DNA of 64,000 nt from NCBI RefSeq assembly GCF_000196735.1, contig NC_014551.1:3405001-3469000 (forward strand), in the 5' to 3' direction. Source of the stretch: Bacillus amyloliquefaciens DSM 7 = ATCC 23350. GTDB taxonomy: Bacteria; Bacillota; Bacilli; Bacillales; Bacillaceae. The translations under genes and the position numbers were made by a program. A model generated the notes under the pieces. That model was not told where the DNA came from. It did no database searches and was given only the letters and a program-made list of their open reading frames with translations. Each line of letters begins with the position of its first letter. Positions within the stretch are counted from its first letter, which is position 1. Below, in pieces: positions 1-9,595 of the stretch.

Positions 1-1431
1 GCCGTCAATCCACAGCTTGATCTTATCAGCGCTGACGTCGGATGTCGCTTTGAGGAGATAGGTGCCGGATATCGTATCTTCGGGTTCAATGTTCATCCTG
101 AGTCCGTGTGATTTGCTCGTCTGTTTAATGTCAATCATCTTGACGGGCGTTTTTGCTTCATTTTCTCCGTCACCGGCTGCGATGTAATACTCAAGCTGAT
201 CCTGGCCGAGCAGTTCCGGGGAATAAAGAATGTGACGATATAACCTGTCGTTGCGGTCTTTTTCAGCCAGAATTCGTTTAAATGGTTTTTTCTCATTGGT
301 TCTGTAATAAAACGCGGCTGTTTTGACAAGGTTTTTGTCCCGTATGTCAGCCTTTAATTCGATGCTTTCAGCGGGCCGGACCGGCTTTCTGTCTGTAAGG
401 TCTTCAATGACCGGTTTTTCCTTGTCCGGTTTGATCACCCTTTTCTGCTGCGGAATCTGCGCCTGAAAAACGAATCCCGGTGACGGCTTATGTTCGCTCG
501 TGGAAATCTTCAGCAATTCTCCCGTTCCGTTCAGCGGATATTTATAAAGCAAAGAAGTCAGCCGGCGGAACGCGTGTTTTCGATAGTGCGCTGAGGCGAT
601 GGTTTTTCCGGTATTTGCCGACAGCACCACCGTCCTCGGCCGGTCGTTGGACATTCCGTCCGTCCCCTCGATGACGGCGAGATGTTTTCCCTCCTTCAGC
701 TGTGTTCCGTAGTAGCGGTTGAAATCATCTATCGTCAGTTCTGATGCGGCGCGTCTCAGCCAAAACACATAAGCGCCGCCTGACGGAATGACCGTATCTT
801 CTTTCGGCCTCCATATCATATCTGACTCCGGCCCTTCCTTCGGATAGCGGTAGCGGATGTGATAATCCTTAAAATGGATGGGTCTGTCCGTCGTGTTATA
901 CACCTCGATAAATTCATAGGCATCCGCGCCGTCTTCATTTTTCGTATCAACGGCAAGTTCCGTAATCATCAGCTCGGGAATATGATTCAAATCGGCTTGA
1001 TAGCCGTCAAGCTTCAGCCGCTTTTTCTCCGATTCCGCCCTCTGTCTGCCATTGGTGAAAACGAGGTAATATTCCAATTCTCCATTCCAGATATCCCGTT
1101 TTGAAACCTGTGCCGTAAACAGCTGGATTGAACCTGGAGCGGGCTCCATCGGCACCATCTTAAATCCCAGCTCATTACTTTGTTTATAAAAAAGAAACGC
1201 CGAAAATGCTTGATAGTCGGCATTCTTTACATGAGCCTGTATGAACAGGTTTCTTTTCATTTCCGCCTTTACTTCTATTTGGGGAGGATTCTCCAGAAGC
1301 GGTATGTAATGAGGCGGCTGTCCGAATTCCTGCTGATTCACGGGGATTGCCGATTCTTTGCGCGCCGCATCCGCAGAAGGACTCACACAAAGCAAACCAA
1401 TCAGAAAAAAGAGCGTCATCACAAGTTTCAT
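1..1431 (-). CDS. yvnB: YvnB-like secreted protein, N-terminal part (runs off left edge)
   Basis: An open frame reads leftward from an ATG at 1431 to base 1 with no stop, so 477 codons are visible and the C-terminus lies outside the window. The ATG follows a GGGAGG ribosome site at 6 nt. Residues 1-24 form a signal peptide (KLVMTLFFLIGLLCV core, cleavage near ADA-ARK). Around residues 150-270 there is a lamin-tail-like segment (ELMITELAVD, then YEFIEVYNTTD and SGGAYVFWLR). The later part looks like further extracellular beta-sandwich domains. From memory this resembles B. subtilis YvnB, a roughly 1,290-residue exported protein with lamin-tail and calcineurin-like phosphoesterase domains; the phosphoesterase part would be off the window. 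The name rests on the LTD domain and the export signal, not on a search. Confidence 0.72.
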   Translation of the reverse strand, partial: MKLVMTLFFLIGLLCVSPSADAARKESAIPVNQQEFGQPPHYIPLLENPPQIEVKAEMKRNLFIQAHVKNADYQAFSAFLFYKQSNELGFKMVPMEPAPGSIQLFTAQVSKRDIWNGELEYYLVFTNGRQRAESEKKRLKLDGYQADLNHIPELMITELAVDTKNEDGADAYEFIEVYNTTDRPIHFKDYHIRYRYPKEGPESDMIWRPKEDTVIPSGGAYVFWLRRAASELTIDDFNRYYGTQLKEGKHLAVIEGTDGMSNDRPRTVVLSANTGKTIASAHYRKHAFRRLTSLLYKYPLNGTGELLKISTSEHKPSPGFVFQAQIPQQKRVIKPDKEKPVIEDLTDRKPVRPAESIELKADIRDKNLVKTAAFYYRTNEKKPFKRILAEKDRNDRLYRHILYSPELLGQDQLEYYIAAGDGENEAKTPVKMIDIKQTSKSHGLRMNIEPEDTISGTYLLKATSDVSADKIKLWIDG

Positions 1432-1494
1432 CTCATTACCTCCCTATGCATTATGTTGCGTCAGGAGGCGGCCGCTTATGTACCGCACATAAAA

Positions 1495-1519
1495 AAGCTG
1501 CCCCCCTTGGGGACAGCTT
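1495..1519 (-). terminator. Rho-independent terminator of yvlABCD
   Basis: A hairpin of AAGCTG paired with CAGCTT plus a C4/G4 extension is flanked by A- and T-runs. It separates yvlD from the downstream yvnB-type gene on the same strand. Confidence 0.8.
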
Positions 1520-1525
1520 CTTTTT

Positions 1526-1885
1526 TTATCTTTTTCTAAGCGGCTCCAATATGCCTTTTTGAATCAGCAAGTGGAAAACGGACAGCACGACGGATGCCCA
1601 AATGGCGGTGCCGAACCCGTCAATCTGAAAGCTGTCTCCCATCAAGGCAGCGGTCATCATCAGCGTGATGGCGTTGATGACAAACAGAAAGAGGCCGAGG
1701 GTTACAACCGTGACGGGCAATGTCAATATAATGATGATCGGCTTGATCAGCACATTTAACACAGAAAGAATCACACTTGCGATGACAGCCGCGCCGATAC
1801 TGCTGATATGAACGGAATCAAAATATCCCGCAATAACGATTAATAATAAAGCATTTACTAAAATGCTGACTGCCCATTTGATCAT
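1526..1885 (-). CDS. yvlD: YvlD, phage-holin-IV-like membrane protein
   Basis: This 119-residue protein is almost entirely hydrophobic, with about four membrane helices (IKWAVSILVNALLLIVIAGY; VIASVILSVLNVLIKPII; PVTVVTLGLFLFVINAITL; AIWASVVLSVFHLLI). That pattern fits the phage holin family 4 superfamily found in many cell-envelope stress operons. The ATG abuts the yvlC stop, so translation is coupled within the yvlABCD operon. The molecular role is unknown. It is the last gene of the SigW-driven unit and is followed directly by a terminator. Confidence 0.88.
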   Translation of the reverse strand: MIKWAVSILVNALLLIVIAGYFDSVHISSIGAAVIASVILSVLNVLIKPIIIILTLPVTVVTLGLFLFVINAITLMMTAALMGDSFQIDGFGTAIWASVVLSVFHLLIQKGILEPLRKR

Positions 1886-2080
1886 TTATTTCAAATCTCC
1901 TTCTAAAGGTACAACAAAACACCAGATAATATATACAATCGGCACGATTCCGCTCGTGACAAGCGCTAATACAACGGTTATGATGCGCAAAAGCGATGCA
2001 TCCATATTGATGTACTCCGCCAACCCGCCGACGACACCGGCGATTTTACGGTTTTTTTCTGAACGGTAAAGTCTTTTCAT
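1886..2080 (-). CDS. yvlC: YvlC, PspC-domain membrane protein
   Basis: A 64-residue protein starting MKRLYRSEKNRKIAGVVGGL, the typical PspC domain opening, with one long hydrophobic helix (LRIITVVLALVTSGIVPIVY) ending in FVVPLEGDLK. The start was set at the ATG at 2080 because AGAGGTGA sits 5 nt upstream, whereas an upstream in-frame start has no ribosome site. The ribosome site overlaps the yvlB stop codon, implying coupling. PspC-type proteins act in envelope stress sensing in the LiaIH/Psp families; here the role is inferred only from domain and operon. Confidence 0.88.
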   Translation of the reverse strand: MKRLYRSEKNRKIAGVVGGLAEYINMDASLLRIITVVLALVTSGIVPIVYIIWCFVVPLEGDLK

Positions 2081-2085
2081 CCAAA

Positions 2086-3183
2086 TCACCTCTGAGTATG
2101 CTTGAGCTTAATGGCCCCTGTTAACGATTCTGAGAAAATCGAGAGATGCTGATCATGGCCTTGATTTGATGCCAGCATCAGTTCTTTTTGAATGGTATCA
2201 TTCTTTTCCTTTAAAATCTCCGCATCAATCAGCTCATGGCTGAGAGAGCCGAGATTGCTTTTCAGCTCCGCTTTCACCGCCGCGTCATCAGGCAGGGCGA
2301 TTTCCACGTTTCCGGTAGTCGTTTTCGTGTAGATGGAGCGGCAATGCGGCGCAGTCACGGTAAGCATGATATTGCCGTTAAAACTTTGGACGTCAATGGA
2401 TTCACTCGATCCGCGCAAATCAATCAAGCCGTTAATCGTTTCCGCTTCAATCGTGCCGCATTGGTGTCCGGCCAGCTTGATTTGTCCGTTAGCCGTTTCC
2501 GCCGACGCTTTCTCAGCCGTCAAATGAGAGAATGACAGAACGCCGTTTGTCGTTTTCGCTGAGAATTCTTTTACATGTAAATGTTCCCCTCTGATCGGTC
2601 CGTTAAACAGCTTCACTCTTATCTTATCGTACTCTTTCTGAGGAACATAAAGCGTCACATTGGTTTTCATCGTTTTCTTTTCTGTGCGGACAAAAAACTT
2701 ATTGCCCTTCACTTCACATTCAATGTGCTGAAGAAATGCGGTGCGTGCCGCCTCCTGACTGTCCGCCCGGTACACTTTCGCCTGGCATTCGGCTCTGATA
2801 TCTTCATCCGCCCAAGGCACGATATTGACGCTGCCGTTTGCGATCTGCATATCAATGGCCGAGAACTCACTGTCTTTAAATTGAAAAATATGCTGGACTT
2901 CGTGTGCATGGCCGAAATTCAGATCGAGATCCGCTTCCTTCACTTTTTTGACGGCCGAATCAATCCAATCGAACAGCTTAGCCCCGATCGAGGGTTTTTG
3001 GCTTCCTTTTGTCCCGCTTTCGAAATCTTCCGCGGGTTCCTGGACCTCTGTTGATAATGCGGTGATCTGTTCTTCTTTTTCTTTATATTCGTGATCAAGT
3101 TTTTCAATGAGCGTCAGAGCTTCCTGCGCCGTCAGCCTGCCTTCTTCCACAAGCTTTAAAATCCGTTCTTTTTCCTGCTTCAT
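2086..3183 (-). CDS. yvlB: YvlB, DUF4097 beta-helix-type protein
   Basis: A 365-residue protein. The N-terminus (about 1-50) is a charged helical segment, EERILKLVEEGRLTAQEALT, matching the short SHOCT-like helix common in such proteins. From about residue 100 it holds the repetitive adhesin-like DUF4097 fold (NGPIRGEHLHV, TTNGVLSFSHL, TANGQIKLAG, ETINGLIDLRG, SFNGNIML, TTTGNVEIAL), in which each turn carries an NG/TG hairpin. There is no signal peptide, so it is probably cytoplasmic or membrane-associated through YvlC/YvlD. A strong GGGGGAGGAG ribosome site precedes the ATG. It is the second gene of the SigW operon; no enzyme function is known. Confidence 0.9.
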   Translation of the reverse strand: MKQEKERILKLVEEGRLTAQEALTLIEKLDHEYKEKEEQITALSTEVQEPAEDFESGTKGSQKPSIGAKLFDWIDSAVKKVKEADLDLNFGHAHEVQHIFQFKDSEFSAIDMQIANGSVNIVPWADEDIRAECQAKVYRADSQEAARTAFLQHIECEVKGNKFFVRTEKKTMKTNVTLYVPQKEYDKIRVKLFNGPIRGEHLHVKEFSAKTTNGVLSFSHLTAEKASAETANGQIKLAGHQCGTIEAETINGLIDLRGSSESIDVQSFNGNIMLTVTAPHCRSIYTKTTTGNVEIALPDDAAVKAELKSNLGSLSHELIDAEILKEKNDTIQKELMLASNQGHDQHLSIFSESLTGAIKLKHTQR

Positions 3184-3207
3184 ACAAAACTCCTCCCCCG
3201 ACTTTTC

Positions 3208-3534
3208 TTACACCTGGCGTAATACCTTAATTCCCTGCACGATATTCCAAATGACCATTGCGATGAGGATCAGAAAATAAACAGCAGCTCCTGTTATCAT
3301 AACAAAAAACGGAACCATACTCTCCCCCTGAGCCGTAATCACTCCGCCGACAACGCCGGCGATCACAATCAACAATCCCGCAAACGGAATGATGTGAGAA
3401 ATCAGGGCGCGCATGGCATGCCGCTTCGTCTCTTTTTCATCAACGACAAAGTAAGCCACAATCGGAAGAATGAGCGGCGCGAGAAACACGCTGAAATAAC
3501 AGATTGATGCGATAATCGCTTGGTTTCGATTCAA
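3208..3534 (-). CDS. yvlA: YvlA, small membrane protein (DUF4870-like)
   Basis: With a TTG start at 3534 preceded by GGGAG at 8 nt this gives 108 residues ([20 protein letters not shown]), the length I recall for B. subtilis YvlA. An upstream ATG at 3570 would give 120 residues but lacks a well-placed ribosome site. Three hydrophobic segments are visible ([60 protein letters not shown]) with the [13 protein letters not shown] loop typical of DUF4870 proteins. First gene of the yvlABCD operon, transcribed from the SigW promoter just upstream. Confidence 0.88.
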   Translation of the reverse strand: MNRNQAIIASICYFSVFLAPLILPIVAYFVVDEKETKRHAMRALISHIIPFAGLLIVIAGVVGGVITAQGESMVPFFVMITGAAVYFLILIAMVIWNIVQGIKVLRQV

Positions 3535-3580
3535 TAAAAACACTCCCTGTGCTGTCATGTAAAAAACCATTCCTTATACA

Positions 3581-3606
3581 TACGTATGACGAATGGGCGG
3601 GTTTCA
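3581..3606 (-). promoter_or_regulatory. SigW promoter of yvlABCD
   Basis: Read on the minus strand: TGAAAC, exactly 16 nt, then CGTA. This is the extracytoplasmic-function SigW consensus. It lies about 45 nt upstream of the yvlA start. SigW control of yvlABCD is established in B. subtilis. Confidence 0.9.
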
Positions 3607-3731
3607 TTTTCATGCTAAGGACATGCTTCGTTATACATAATTTTGGATTTCCGGGATCTCACTATAGAATCTTTTCCCCGAACCCATTACAATATGTAAC
3701 AAAGCCTGACCGTATGCAAGGAGGACATACA

Positions 3732-3971
3732 ATGGAGAAAGATCCCGGAAACGACCAAGTGACGGAAGAAAGTCTGCGAAAATTAATTCGCGAACAGAAA
3801 AGAATGAACAGTGAAATGCTGGCTGAATTGGAACAGATCAAGGCAGCCCCACTTCCCATTTCCCATGATATTCAATATATAAAAGTGCTGCTGGACAGCA
3901 GCAGCACCCATATTCTGCAGGACTTGATGCATTTAAGCAAACAGCTTCCCCGACAGAAAAAAAGCCTGTAA
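3732..3971 (+). CDS. yvkN: YvkN-like small protein of unknown function
   Basis: A 79-residue soluble, charged, helical protein ([20 protein letters not shown] at the N-terminus, heptad-like in the middle, [10 protein letters not shown] at the end). The ATG at 3732 follows AAGGAGGACATACA, a strong ribosome site; longer upstream reading in the same frame has none. It is alone on the plus strand, convergent with uvrA, and shares a bidirectional terminator with it. The position matches the uncharacterised yvkN of B. subtilis. No domain or function can be assigned. Confidence 0.75.
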   Translation: MEKDPGNDQVTEESLRKLIREQKRMNSEMLAELEQIKAAPLPISHDIQYIKVLLDSSSTHILQDLMHLSKQLPRQKKSL

Positions 3972-3972
3972 C

Positions 3973-4008
3973 AAAACAGCCCAAAACCGATACGTTTTGG
4001 GCTGTTTT
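3973..4008. terminator. Bidirectional terminator, yvkN / uvrA
   Basis: Perfect 15-bp stem (AAAACAGCCCAAAAC pairing with GTTTTGGGCTGTTTT) with a 6-nt loop and A/T runs on both sides, between convergent genes. Confidence 0.92.
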
Positions 4009-4018
4009 TATTGATCTA

Positions 4019-6892
4019 TTACGTGGCTGCCGTTTCTTTTTCGGCCAGCAATGTTTTCATCCGTTTTTTATCACGTTCCATTACCGGTTTCAGATAGCGG
4101 CCCGTATATGATTCCTTCACTTCAACAACTTCTTCAGGTGTCCCGGAGGCTACGATCGTGCCGCCGCCCGCGCCGCCTTCAGGTCCCAGATCTACGATGT
4201 AGTCCGCCGTTTTTATGATATCGAGATTGTGTTCAATGACCAAAACGGTATCCCCGTTATCAACGAGTCTTTGAAGCACGACCAAAAGCCGTGCGATATC
4301 ATCGACGTGGAGGCCTGTCGTCGGTTCGTCCAAAATATACAGCGTCCGTCCGGTGGAGCGCTTATGCAGTTCGGAAGCAAGCTTCACGCGCTGCGCTTCT
4401 CCGCCTGACAGCGTCGTCGCCGGCTGGCCGAGCGTCACATACCCGAGTCCGACATCGGCAAGCGTTTGAAGCTTGCGTTTGATTTTCGGGATATTTTCAA
4501 AGAAAGACAGAGCATCTTCCACCGTCATATCCAGAACGTCAGAAATGCTTTTTCCTTTGTATGTGACCTCAAGCGTCTCCCGGTTGTAACGTTTGCCGTG
4601 GCACACTTCGCACGGGACGTACACGTCGGGAAGAAAGTGCATCTCAATTTTGATGATGCCGTCGCCGCGGCAGGCTTCACAGCGCCCGCCTTTTACATTA
4701 AAGCTGAATCGGCCTTTTTTGTAGCCGCGCACCTTCGCTTCATTTGTCTGCGCGAACACATCGCGGATATCATCAAATACGCCTGTGTAAGTTGCCGGAT
4801 TTGATCTCGGTGTCCGGCCGATCGGCGCCTGATCGATGTCGATCACCTTATCAAGATGATCGAGGCCTTTGATCTCTTTATGGCTTCCCGGTTTCGCTTT
4901 GGCTTTATGAAGTTTTTGCGCAAGCGCCTTATGCAGAATTTCGTTCACAAGCGTGCTTTTTCCGGAACCGGACACACCTGTCACCGCCGTAAAAGTGCCG
5001 AGCGGGAATTTGGCGTTCGCTTTTTTCAGGTTGTTTTCTGAAGCGCCTTTAATTTCAATGAATCGGCCGTCAGGCTTTCTTCTCTCCGGAGGCATCGGGA
5101 TGAATTGAGCCCCTGATAAATAACGTCCGGTCAGAGAGTCCGCATCATTCATCACCTCTTCAGGCGTGCCCGCGGATATGACACGGCCGCCGTGAATGCC
5201 GGCGCCGGGGCCGATGTCTATCAAATAATCGGCAGCCATCATCGTATCTTCATCATGCTCAACGACGATCAGTGTATTCCCGAGATCTCTCATGTTTTTC
5301 AGCGCGCTGATCAGACGGTCATTGTCACGCTGGTGAAGGCCGATGGACGGCTCATCCAAAATGTACAGGACGCCTGACAAACGGGAGCCGATCTGCGTCG
5401 CAAGCCTGATACGCTGGGCTTCTCCGCCTGACAGCGTCCCTGCCGCCCGGCTAAGCGTCAGATAATCTAGACCGACTTTATCTAAGAAACTGAGCCGCTC
5501 CACAATTTCTCTTAAAATTAAATCGGCAATCTGCATATCTTTCTCAGACAGCGTCAGGTTTTTGAAAAATTCCAGCGCATCGCCGACGGAAAGCTCGGTA
5601 ATGGTTCCGATGTGGCGTCCGTTGACCAAAACGGCCAGCGCTTCTTTCTTCAGCCGGTAGCCTTTGCACGTCGGGCACGGCTTCTGTGACATGTACTGCT
5701 CCATCTGTTCACGGATATAATCGGAGCTTGTCTCTTTATACCGTCTCTCAATATTGCGCAGCACACCTTCAAACTCAATTTCATTTTCCCGCACTTGCCC
5801 GAAATCATTCTCGTATTTAAAGTAGATCCGTTCATTGCCGCTGCCATAAAGCACTTTATCAAGCTGATGATTCGGCAGGTCTTTGACCGGAGTCTCCATA
5901 TCAATGCCGTAATGAGTGCAGACCGCCTGAAGCAGCTGCGGATAATATTGTGAACTGATCGGCGTCCACGGCGCGATGGCGTGTTCCTTTAATGACAGTT
6001 CAGGATTTGGAATGACGAGTTCAGGGTCCACTTCCAGCTTCAAGCCAAGACCGTCGCAAGTCGGACAGGCGCCGAACGGGCTGTTAAACGAAAACAGCCG
6101 GGGCTCAAGCTCACCGATTGAAAAACCGCACATCGGACAGGCGTGATGCTCGCTGAACATCAGCTCTTCCTGGCCGATGACATCAATCATGACTCGGCCT
6201 TCTCCTAAGCGGAGCGCGGTTTCCAGTGAGTCGGAAAGCCGGGCGGCAACACCTTCCTTGACGACAATCCGGTCAATGACTACTTCAATGGAATGCTTTT
6301 TATTTTTTTCAAGTTCGATCTCGTCGGAAAGCTCGGCCATTTCTCCGTCAATCCGGACTCTTACGTAACCTTGCTTTCTGATTTGGTCAAGCACTTTGAC
6401 ATGGGCGCCTTTTCTGCCGGAGATAATCGGCGCAAGCACTTGAAGCTTCGTCCGCTCCGGATATTCAAGAATCCGGTCAACCATCTGTTCAATCGTTTGA
6501 GACGTAATTTCGATCCCGTGCTCCGGGCAGTGCGGCTTCCCGACTCTCGCGTATAACAGCCGCAGATAATCATAAATCTCCGTTACCGTTCCGACGGTTG
6601 ACCGCGGATTGCGGCTTGTCGTTTTCTGGTCAATGCTGATGGCCGGAGAAAGCCCTTCAATCGCATCAACGTCCGGCTTATCCATCTGCCCTAAAAATTG
6701 GCGCGCATAGGCGGAAAGCGATTCAACATACCGCCTCTGTCCTTCCGCGTAAATGGTGTCAAAAGCAAGGGATGATTTCCCCGATCCGGACAGACCCGTC
6801 ACGACGACGAGCTGATCCCGCGGAATCGTTACATCAATGTTTTTTAAATTATGCGCCCTTGCCCCTTTCACCTCAATCCGGTCAATTGCCAT
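4019..6892 (-). CDS. uvrA: Excinuclease ABC subunit A
   Basis: Damage-recognition ATPase of nucleotide excision repair, 957 residues (full length). It has two ABC modules: Walker [10 protein letters not shown] near residue 33 and GVSGSGKST near 640, each with an LSGGEAQR signature and an LDEP Walker B. Zinc-binding cysteines are present in the first module ([11 protein letters not shown] then CPTCDGLG) and the second (CEACRGDG then [10 protein letters not shown]). It works as a dimer that loads UvrB on DNA lesions. It lies 7 nt downstream of uvrB, so the two form one operon under the LexA box upstream of uvrB. Confidence 0.98.
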   Translation of the reverse strand: MAIDRIEVKGARAHNLKNIDVTIPRDQLVVVTGLSGSGKSSLAFDTIYAEGQRRYVESLSAYARQFLGQMDKPDVDAIEGLSPAISIDQKTTSRNPRSTVGTVTEIYDYLRLLYARVGKPHCPEHGIEITSQTIEQMVDRILEYPERTKLQVLAPIISGRKGAHVKVLDQIRKQGYVRVRIDGEMAELSDEIELEKNKKHSIEVVIDRIVVKEGVAARLSDSLETALRLGEGRVMIDVIGQEELMFSEHHACPMCGFSIGELEPRLFSFNSPFGACPTCDGLGLKLEVDPELVIPNPELSLKEHAIAPWTPISSQYYPQLLQAVCTHYGIDMETPVKDLPNHQLDKVLYGSGNERIYFKYENDFGQVRENEIEFEGVLRNIERRYKETSSDYIREQMEQYMSQKPCPTCKGYRLKKEALAVLVNGRHIGTITELSVGDALEFFKNLTLSEKDMQIADLILREIVERLSFLDKVGLDYLTLSRAAGTLSGGEAQRIRLATQIGSRLSGVLYILDEPSIGLHQRDNDRLISALKNMRDLGNTLIVVEHDEDTMMAADYLIDIGPGAGIHGGRVISAGTPEEVMNDADSLTGRYLSGAQFIPMPPERRKPDGRFIEIKGASENNLKKANAKFPLGTFTAVTGVSGSGKSTLVNEILHKALAQKLHKAKAKPGSHKEIKGLDHLDKVIDIDQAPIGRTPRSNPATYTGVFDDIRDVFAQTNEAKVRGYKKGRFSFNVKGGRCEACRGDGIIKIEMHFLPDVYVPCEVCHGKRYNRETLEVTYKGKSISDVLDMTVEDALSFFENIPKIKRKLQTLADVGLGYVTLGQPATTLSGGEAQRVKLASELHKRSTGRTLYILDEPTTGLHVDDIARLLVVLQRLVDNGDTVLVIEHNLDIIKTADYIVDLGPEGGAGGGTIVASGTPEEVVEVKESYTGRYLKPVMERDKKRMKTLLAEKETAAT

Positions 6893-6899
6893 GTGTTCA

Positions 6900-8885
6900 T
6901 CATCCTTCCGCTTTTAGCTCTAACAGTAAATCACGAAGCTCTGCCGCCCGTTCGAAATCAAGCGCTCTGGCCGCTTCTTTCATTTCGTGCTCCATTTGCT
7001 CAACGACTTTCTGGCGTTCTTTCTTCGTCATCTTCGCCAGCTTAGGAGCGGCTTTTGTTTTATATTCTTCTTTATCCTCAGCGGCCTGCGTCGCGCGGAT
7101 CACATCGCGGATTTCCTTATTGATCGTTTGCGGCGTAATGCCGTGGATTTCGTTAAAGCGCTCCTGCTGTTCCCGCCGGCGCTTCGTTTCATTAATCGCA
7201 ATTTCCATCGAATGCGTGATTTTATCGGCATACATGATGACGCGTCCCTCTGCGTTCCGGGCCGCCCGTCCGATCGTCTGAATCAGCGACCGCTCGGAAC
7301 GAAGGAAGCCTTCTTTATCCGCATCCAGAATGGCGACAAGTGACACTTCCGGAATATCAAGCCCTTCCCTCAGCAGGTTGATGCCGATTAACACATCATG
7401 TTTCCCGAGGCGGAGGTCACGGATGATTTCAATCCGTTCAAGCGTCTTAATCTCTGAATGAAGATAATTGACCTTGATACCGATTTCCTTCAGATAATCG
7501 GTCAGGTCCTCTGACATTTTTTTTGTTAAAGTCGTCACGAGCACGCGTTCATTACGTTCAATCCTCGCCTGAATCTCACCGATCAGATCATCAATCTGCC
7601 CTTCGATCGGACGGACATCAATGAGAGGATCGAGAAGTCCCGTCGGCCTGATGATCTGCTCGATCATTTCCGGCGTATGCTCAATTTCATACGGTCCCGG
7701 GGTAGCAGAGACGTACACGATATTGTGCATGTGCTTTTCAAATTCCTCGAATCGAAGCGGACGGTTGTCAAGCGCTGACGGCAGGCGGAACCCGTGATCG
7801 ACAAGCACCTGTTTTCTTGCCTGGTCACCGTTGAACATGCCGCGCACCTGCGGAATCGTCACGTGTGATTCATCAACGACAATCATAAAATCATCCGGAA
7901 AATAATCAAGCAGCGTATACGGCGTGGAGCCCGGAGGACGGAGCGTCAAGTGTCTTGAATAGTTCTCGATCCCCGAGCAGAAACCCATTTCCCGCATCAT
8001 TTCAAGATCATATCTCGTACGCTGCTCAAGGCGCTGGGCTTCCAGAAGCTTGCCGTTTTCGCGCATGACTTTTAAGCGCTCCTCAAGCTCCTGTTCAATA
8101 TTCAGAATCGCTTTTTCCATCTTTTCCGCCCGTGTGACGAAGTGGGAAGCCGGGAAAATCGCGACATGATCGCGGTCGCCGAGAATTTCTCCGGTCAAAG
8201 CGTCAACCTCTCTGATCCGCTCAATTTCATCACCGAAAAATTCCACTCTGATACAATGTTCGTCACGGGAAGCCGGGAAGATTTCCACAACGTCTCCGCG
8301 CACGCGGAACGTCCCCCGCTGAAAGTCGATATCATTGCGGGCATACTGGATATCCACAAGCTTTCTCAGCAGCTCATTTCGCTCAATCTCCATTTCCGGT
8401 CTGAGCGACACGACCATTTCCCGGTATTCTTCAGGCGAACCGAGACCGTATATGCATGATACACTCGCGATAATAATGACATCTCTCCGTTCAAACAGAG
8501 AGGATGTGGCGGAGTGTCTCAGTTTATCAATTTCATCGTTAATGCTTGCGTCTTTCTCTATAAATGTATCCGTCTGAGGCACATACGCCTCCGGCTGATA
8601 GTAATCGTAGTAGCTGACAAAGTATTCGACAGCGTTGTTCGGAAAAAACTCCTTAAACTCGCTGTACAGCTGTCCGGCAAGGGTTTTGTTATGGGCAATG
8701 ACCAGTGTCGGCTTGTTGACTTCTTTAATCAAATTGGACACGGTAAAGGTTTTGCCCGTCCCTGTCGCGCCCAGGAGAGTCTGGTGTTTTCTGCCTTCCT
8801 GTATGCCTTTGACAAGCTTCTCAATCGCTTGCGGCTGATCTCCCTGGGGCTGATATTTCGAGACTAACTCAAAACGATCTTTCAC
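6900..8885 (-). CDS. uvrB: Excinuclease ABC subunit B
   Basis: Helicase-like lesion-verification subunit, 661 residues. Visible motifs: Walker [11 protein letters not shown] near residue 39, the damage-probing beta-hairpin ([13 protein letters not shown]), the DESH Walker B, helicase motif V/VI ([24 protein letters not shown]) and a C-terminal UVR motif ([19 protein letters not shown]) that contacts UvrC. First gene of the uvrBA operon. A perfect LexA operator lies about 75 bp upstream of the ATG, so induction by DNA damage is expected. Confidence 0.98.
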   Translation of the reverse strand: MKDRFELVSKYQPQGDQPQAIEKLVKGIQEGRKHQTLLGATGTGKTFTVSNLIKEVNKPTLVIAHNKTLAGQLYSEFKEFFPNNAVEYFVSYYDYYQPEAYVPQTDTFIEKDASINDEIDKLRHSATSSLFERRDVIIIASVSCIYGLGSPEEYREMVVSLRPEMEIERNELLRKLVDIQYARNDIDFQRGTFRVRGDVVEIFPASRDEHCIRVEFFGDEIERIREVDALTGEILGDRDHVAIFPASHFVTRAEKMEKAILNIEQELEERLKVMRENGKLLEAQRLEQRTRYDLEMMREMGFCSGIENYSRHLTLRPPGSTPYTLLDYFPDDFMIVVDESHVTIPQVRGMFNGDQARKQVLVDHGFRLPSALDNRPLRFEEFEKHMHNIVYVSATPGPYEIEHTPEMIEQIIRPTGLLDPLIDVRPIEGQIDDLIGEIQARIERNERVLVTTLTKKMSEDLTDYLKEIGIKVNYLHSEIKTLERIEIIRDLRLGKHDVLIGINLLREGLDIPEVSLVAILDADKEGFLRSERSLIQTIGRAARNAEGRVIMYADKITHSMEIAINETKRRREQQERFNEIHGITPQTINKEIRDVIRATQAAEDKEEYKTKAAPKLAKMTKKERQKVVEQMEHEMKEAARALDFERAAELRDLLLELKAEG

Positions 8886-8960
8886 AAAAAAGCCTCCGTT
8901 TCTTTACGAAATCTTCCTATTGATATAGTAACACAATGACGGGCAAAATCACTAAAAATA

Positions 8961-8974
8961 CGAACTAAAGTTCG
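8961..8974. promoter_or_regulatory. LexA (DinR) operator of uvrBA
   Basis: CGAACTAAAGTTCG is an exact match to the Bacillus SOS box CGAAC-N4-GTTCG, 76 bp upstream of the uvrB start. Confidence 0.93.
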
Positions 8975-9012
8975 ATGGTTTATTTTTACCAAGTAAATTT
9001 TTGTATAAAAAA

Positions 9013-9037
9013 CCTGCTTTTATGGCGTAAAAGCAGG
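9013..9037 (-). terminator. Terminator of csbA
   Basis: 10-bp stem CCTGCTTTTA / TAAAAGCAGG with 5-nt loop; minus-strand transcript continues into a T-rich tract. Lies between csbA and the uvrBA promoter. Confidence 0.85.
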
Positions 9038-9060
9038 CATTCTATTTCATATTCACCATG

Positions 9061-9297
9061 TCAGGCATTGTCTTTCTTTTTGTCTGCTTCTTTTTTAGCC
9101 ATGTACAGCCCGCCGGCTACCAGAGAGACGACATCCAATCCAACGATAAAATACGTTTCGGTGTAGCCTTTTAAATAGGATGCGAAAAGCAGCGCGGCTG
9201 TGAGAGCGATCGCCACATAGTGGTTAAAAGTGACCCTCGTAAAAAGGACGACCAGCATAAAAGGGAAACATAATGCAAAAACGGCTTTTGTAATCAC
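9061..9297 (-). CDS. csbA: CsbA, SigB-regulon membrane protein
   Basis: A 78-residue membrane protein with about three hydrophobic segments (AVFALCFPFMLVVLFTRVTF; YVAIALTAALLFASYL; YFIVGLDVVSLVAGGLYMA) and a charged C-terminus (KKEADKKKDNA). The GTG start follows GAGGAGGG at 5 nt. It matches B. subtilis CsbA, a general-stress protein of unknown function. I could not find a clean SigB promoter upstream; GGGTAT is present at about 9383-9388 on the minus strand but lacks a good -35. Confidence 0.92.
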   Translation of the reverse strand: MITKAVFALCFPFMLVVLFTRVTFNHYVAIALTAALLFASYLKGYTETYFIVGLDVVSLVAGGLYMAKKEADKKKDNA

Positions 9298-9510
9298 AAA
9301 AACCCTCCTCGGGAATTCTTCATCTCATCTGATTATAGTAAAAAATGAAGAATCGGACAATCGTTCCCCTGCTATCACAATACCCTTTTTCACCATTCTT
9401 CAATCATCTGTCAGAAAAAATGTAAAAGTAAATCCATTGAACCGTTAACAAAATGAATCAAATTGCCTTTCTTCAGCCGAAAGGCGGAGAACGATTAGGT
9501 CTTTGTGTCT

Positions 9511-9539
9511 TTGACAGTTTCTTCCTCCCTCTTTACAAT
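9511..9539 (+). promoter_or_regulatory. SigA promoter of yvkC
   Basis: TTGACA (9511-9516), 17-nt spacer, TACAAT (9534-9539): near-consensus housekeeping promoter 57 bp before the yvkC ATG. Its strength suggests that it is normally repressed. Confidence 0.85.
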
Positions 9540-9541
9540 GT

Positions 9542-9563
9542 AATGATAGTGTTCACTATCATT
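9542..9563. promoter_or_regulatory. Palindromic operator overlapping yvkC transcription start
   Basis: AATGATAGTG-TT-CACTATCATT is a perfect inverted repeat with 10-bp arms, starting 2 nt after the -10 box and covering the predicted +1. The size and symmetry suit a TetR-family dimer; the TetR gene yvkB lies just downstream of yvkC. That YvkB binds here is inference. Confidence 0.75.
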
Positions 9564-9595
9564 TTCTTGGATGAAGAAAAAAGGGGGCATCACTC

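Noticed and set aside
135-1223. Several short reading frames on both strands in the left 1.4 kb, suggesting a decayed gene
   Set aside because: A single minus-strand frame is open from 1431 to base 1 with a signal peptide and a ribosome site; the short frames are its shadows.
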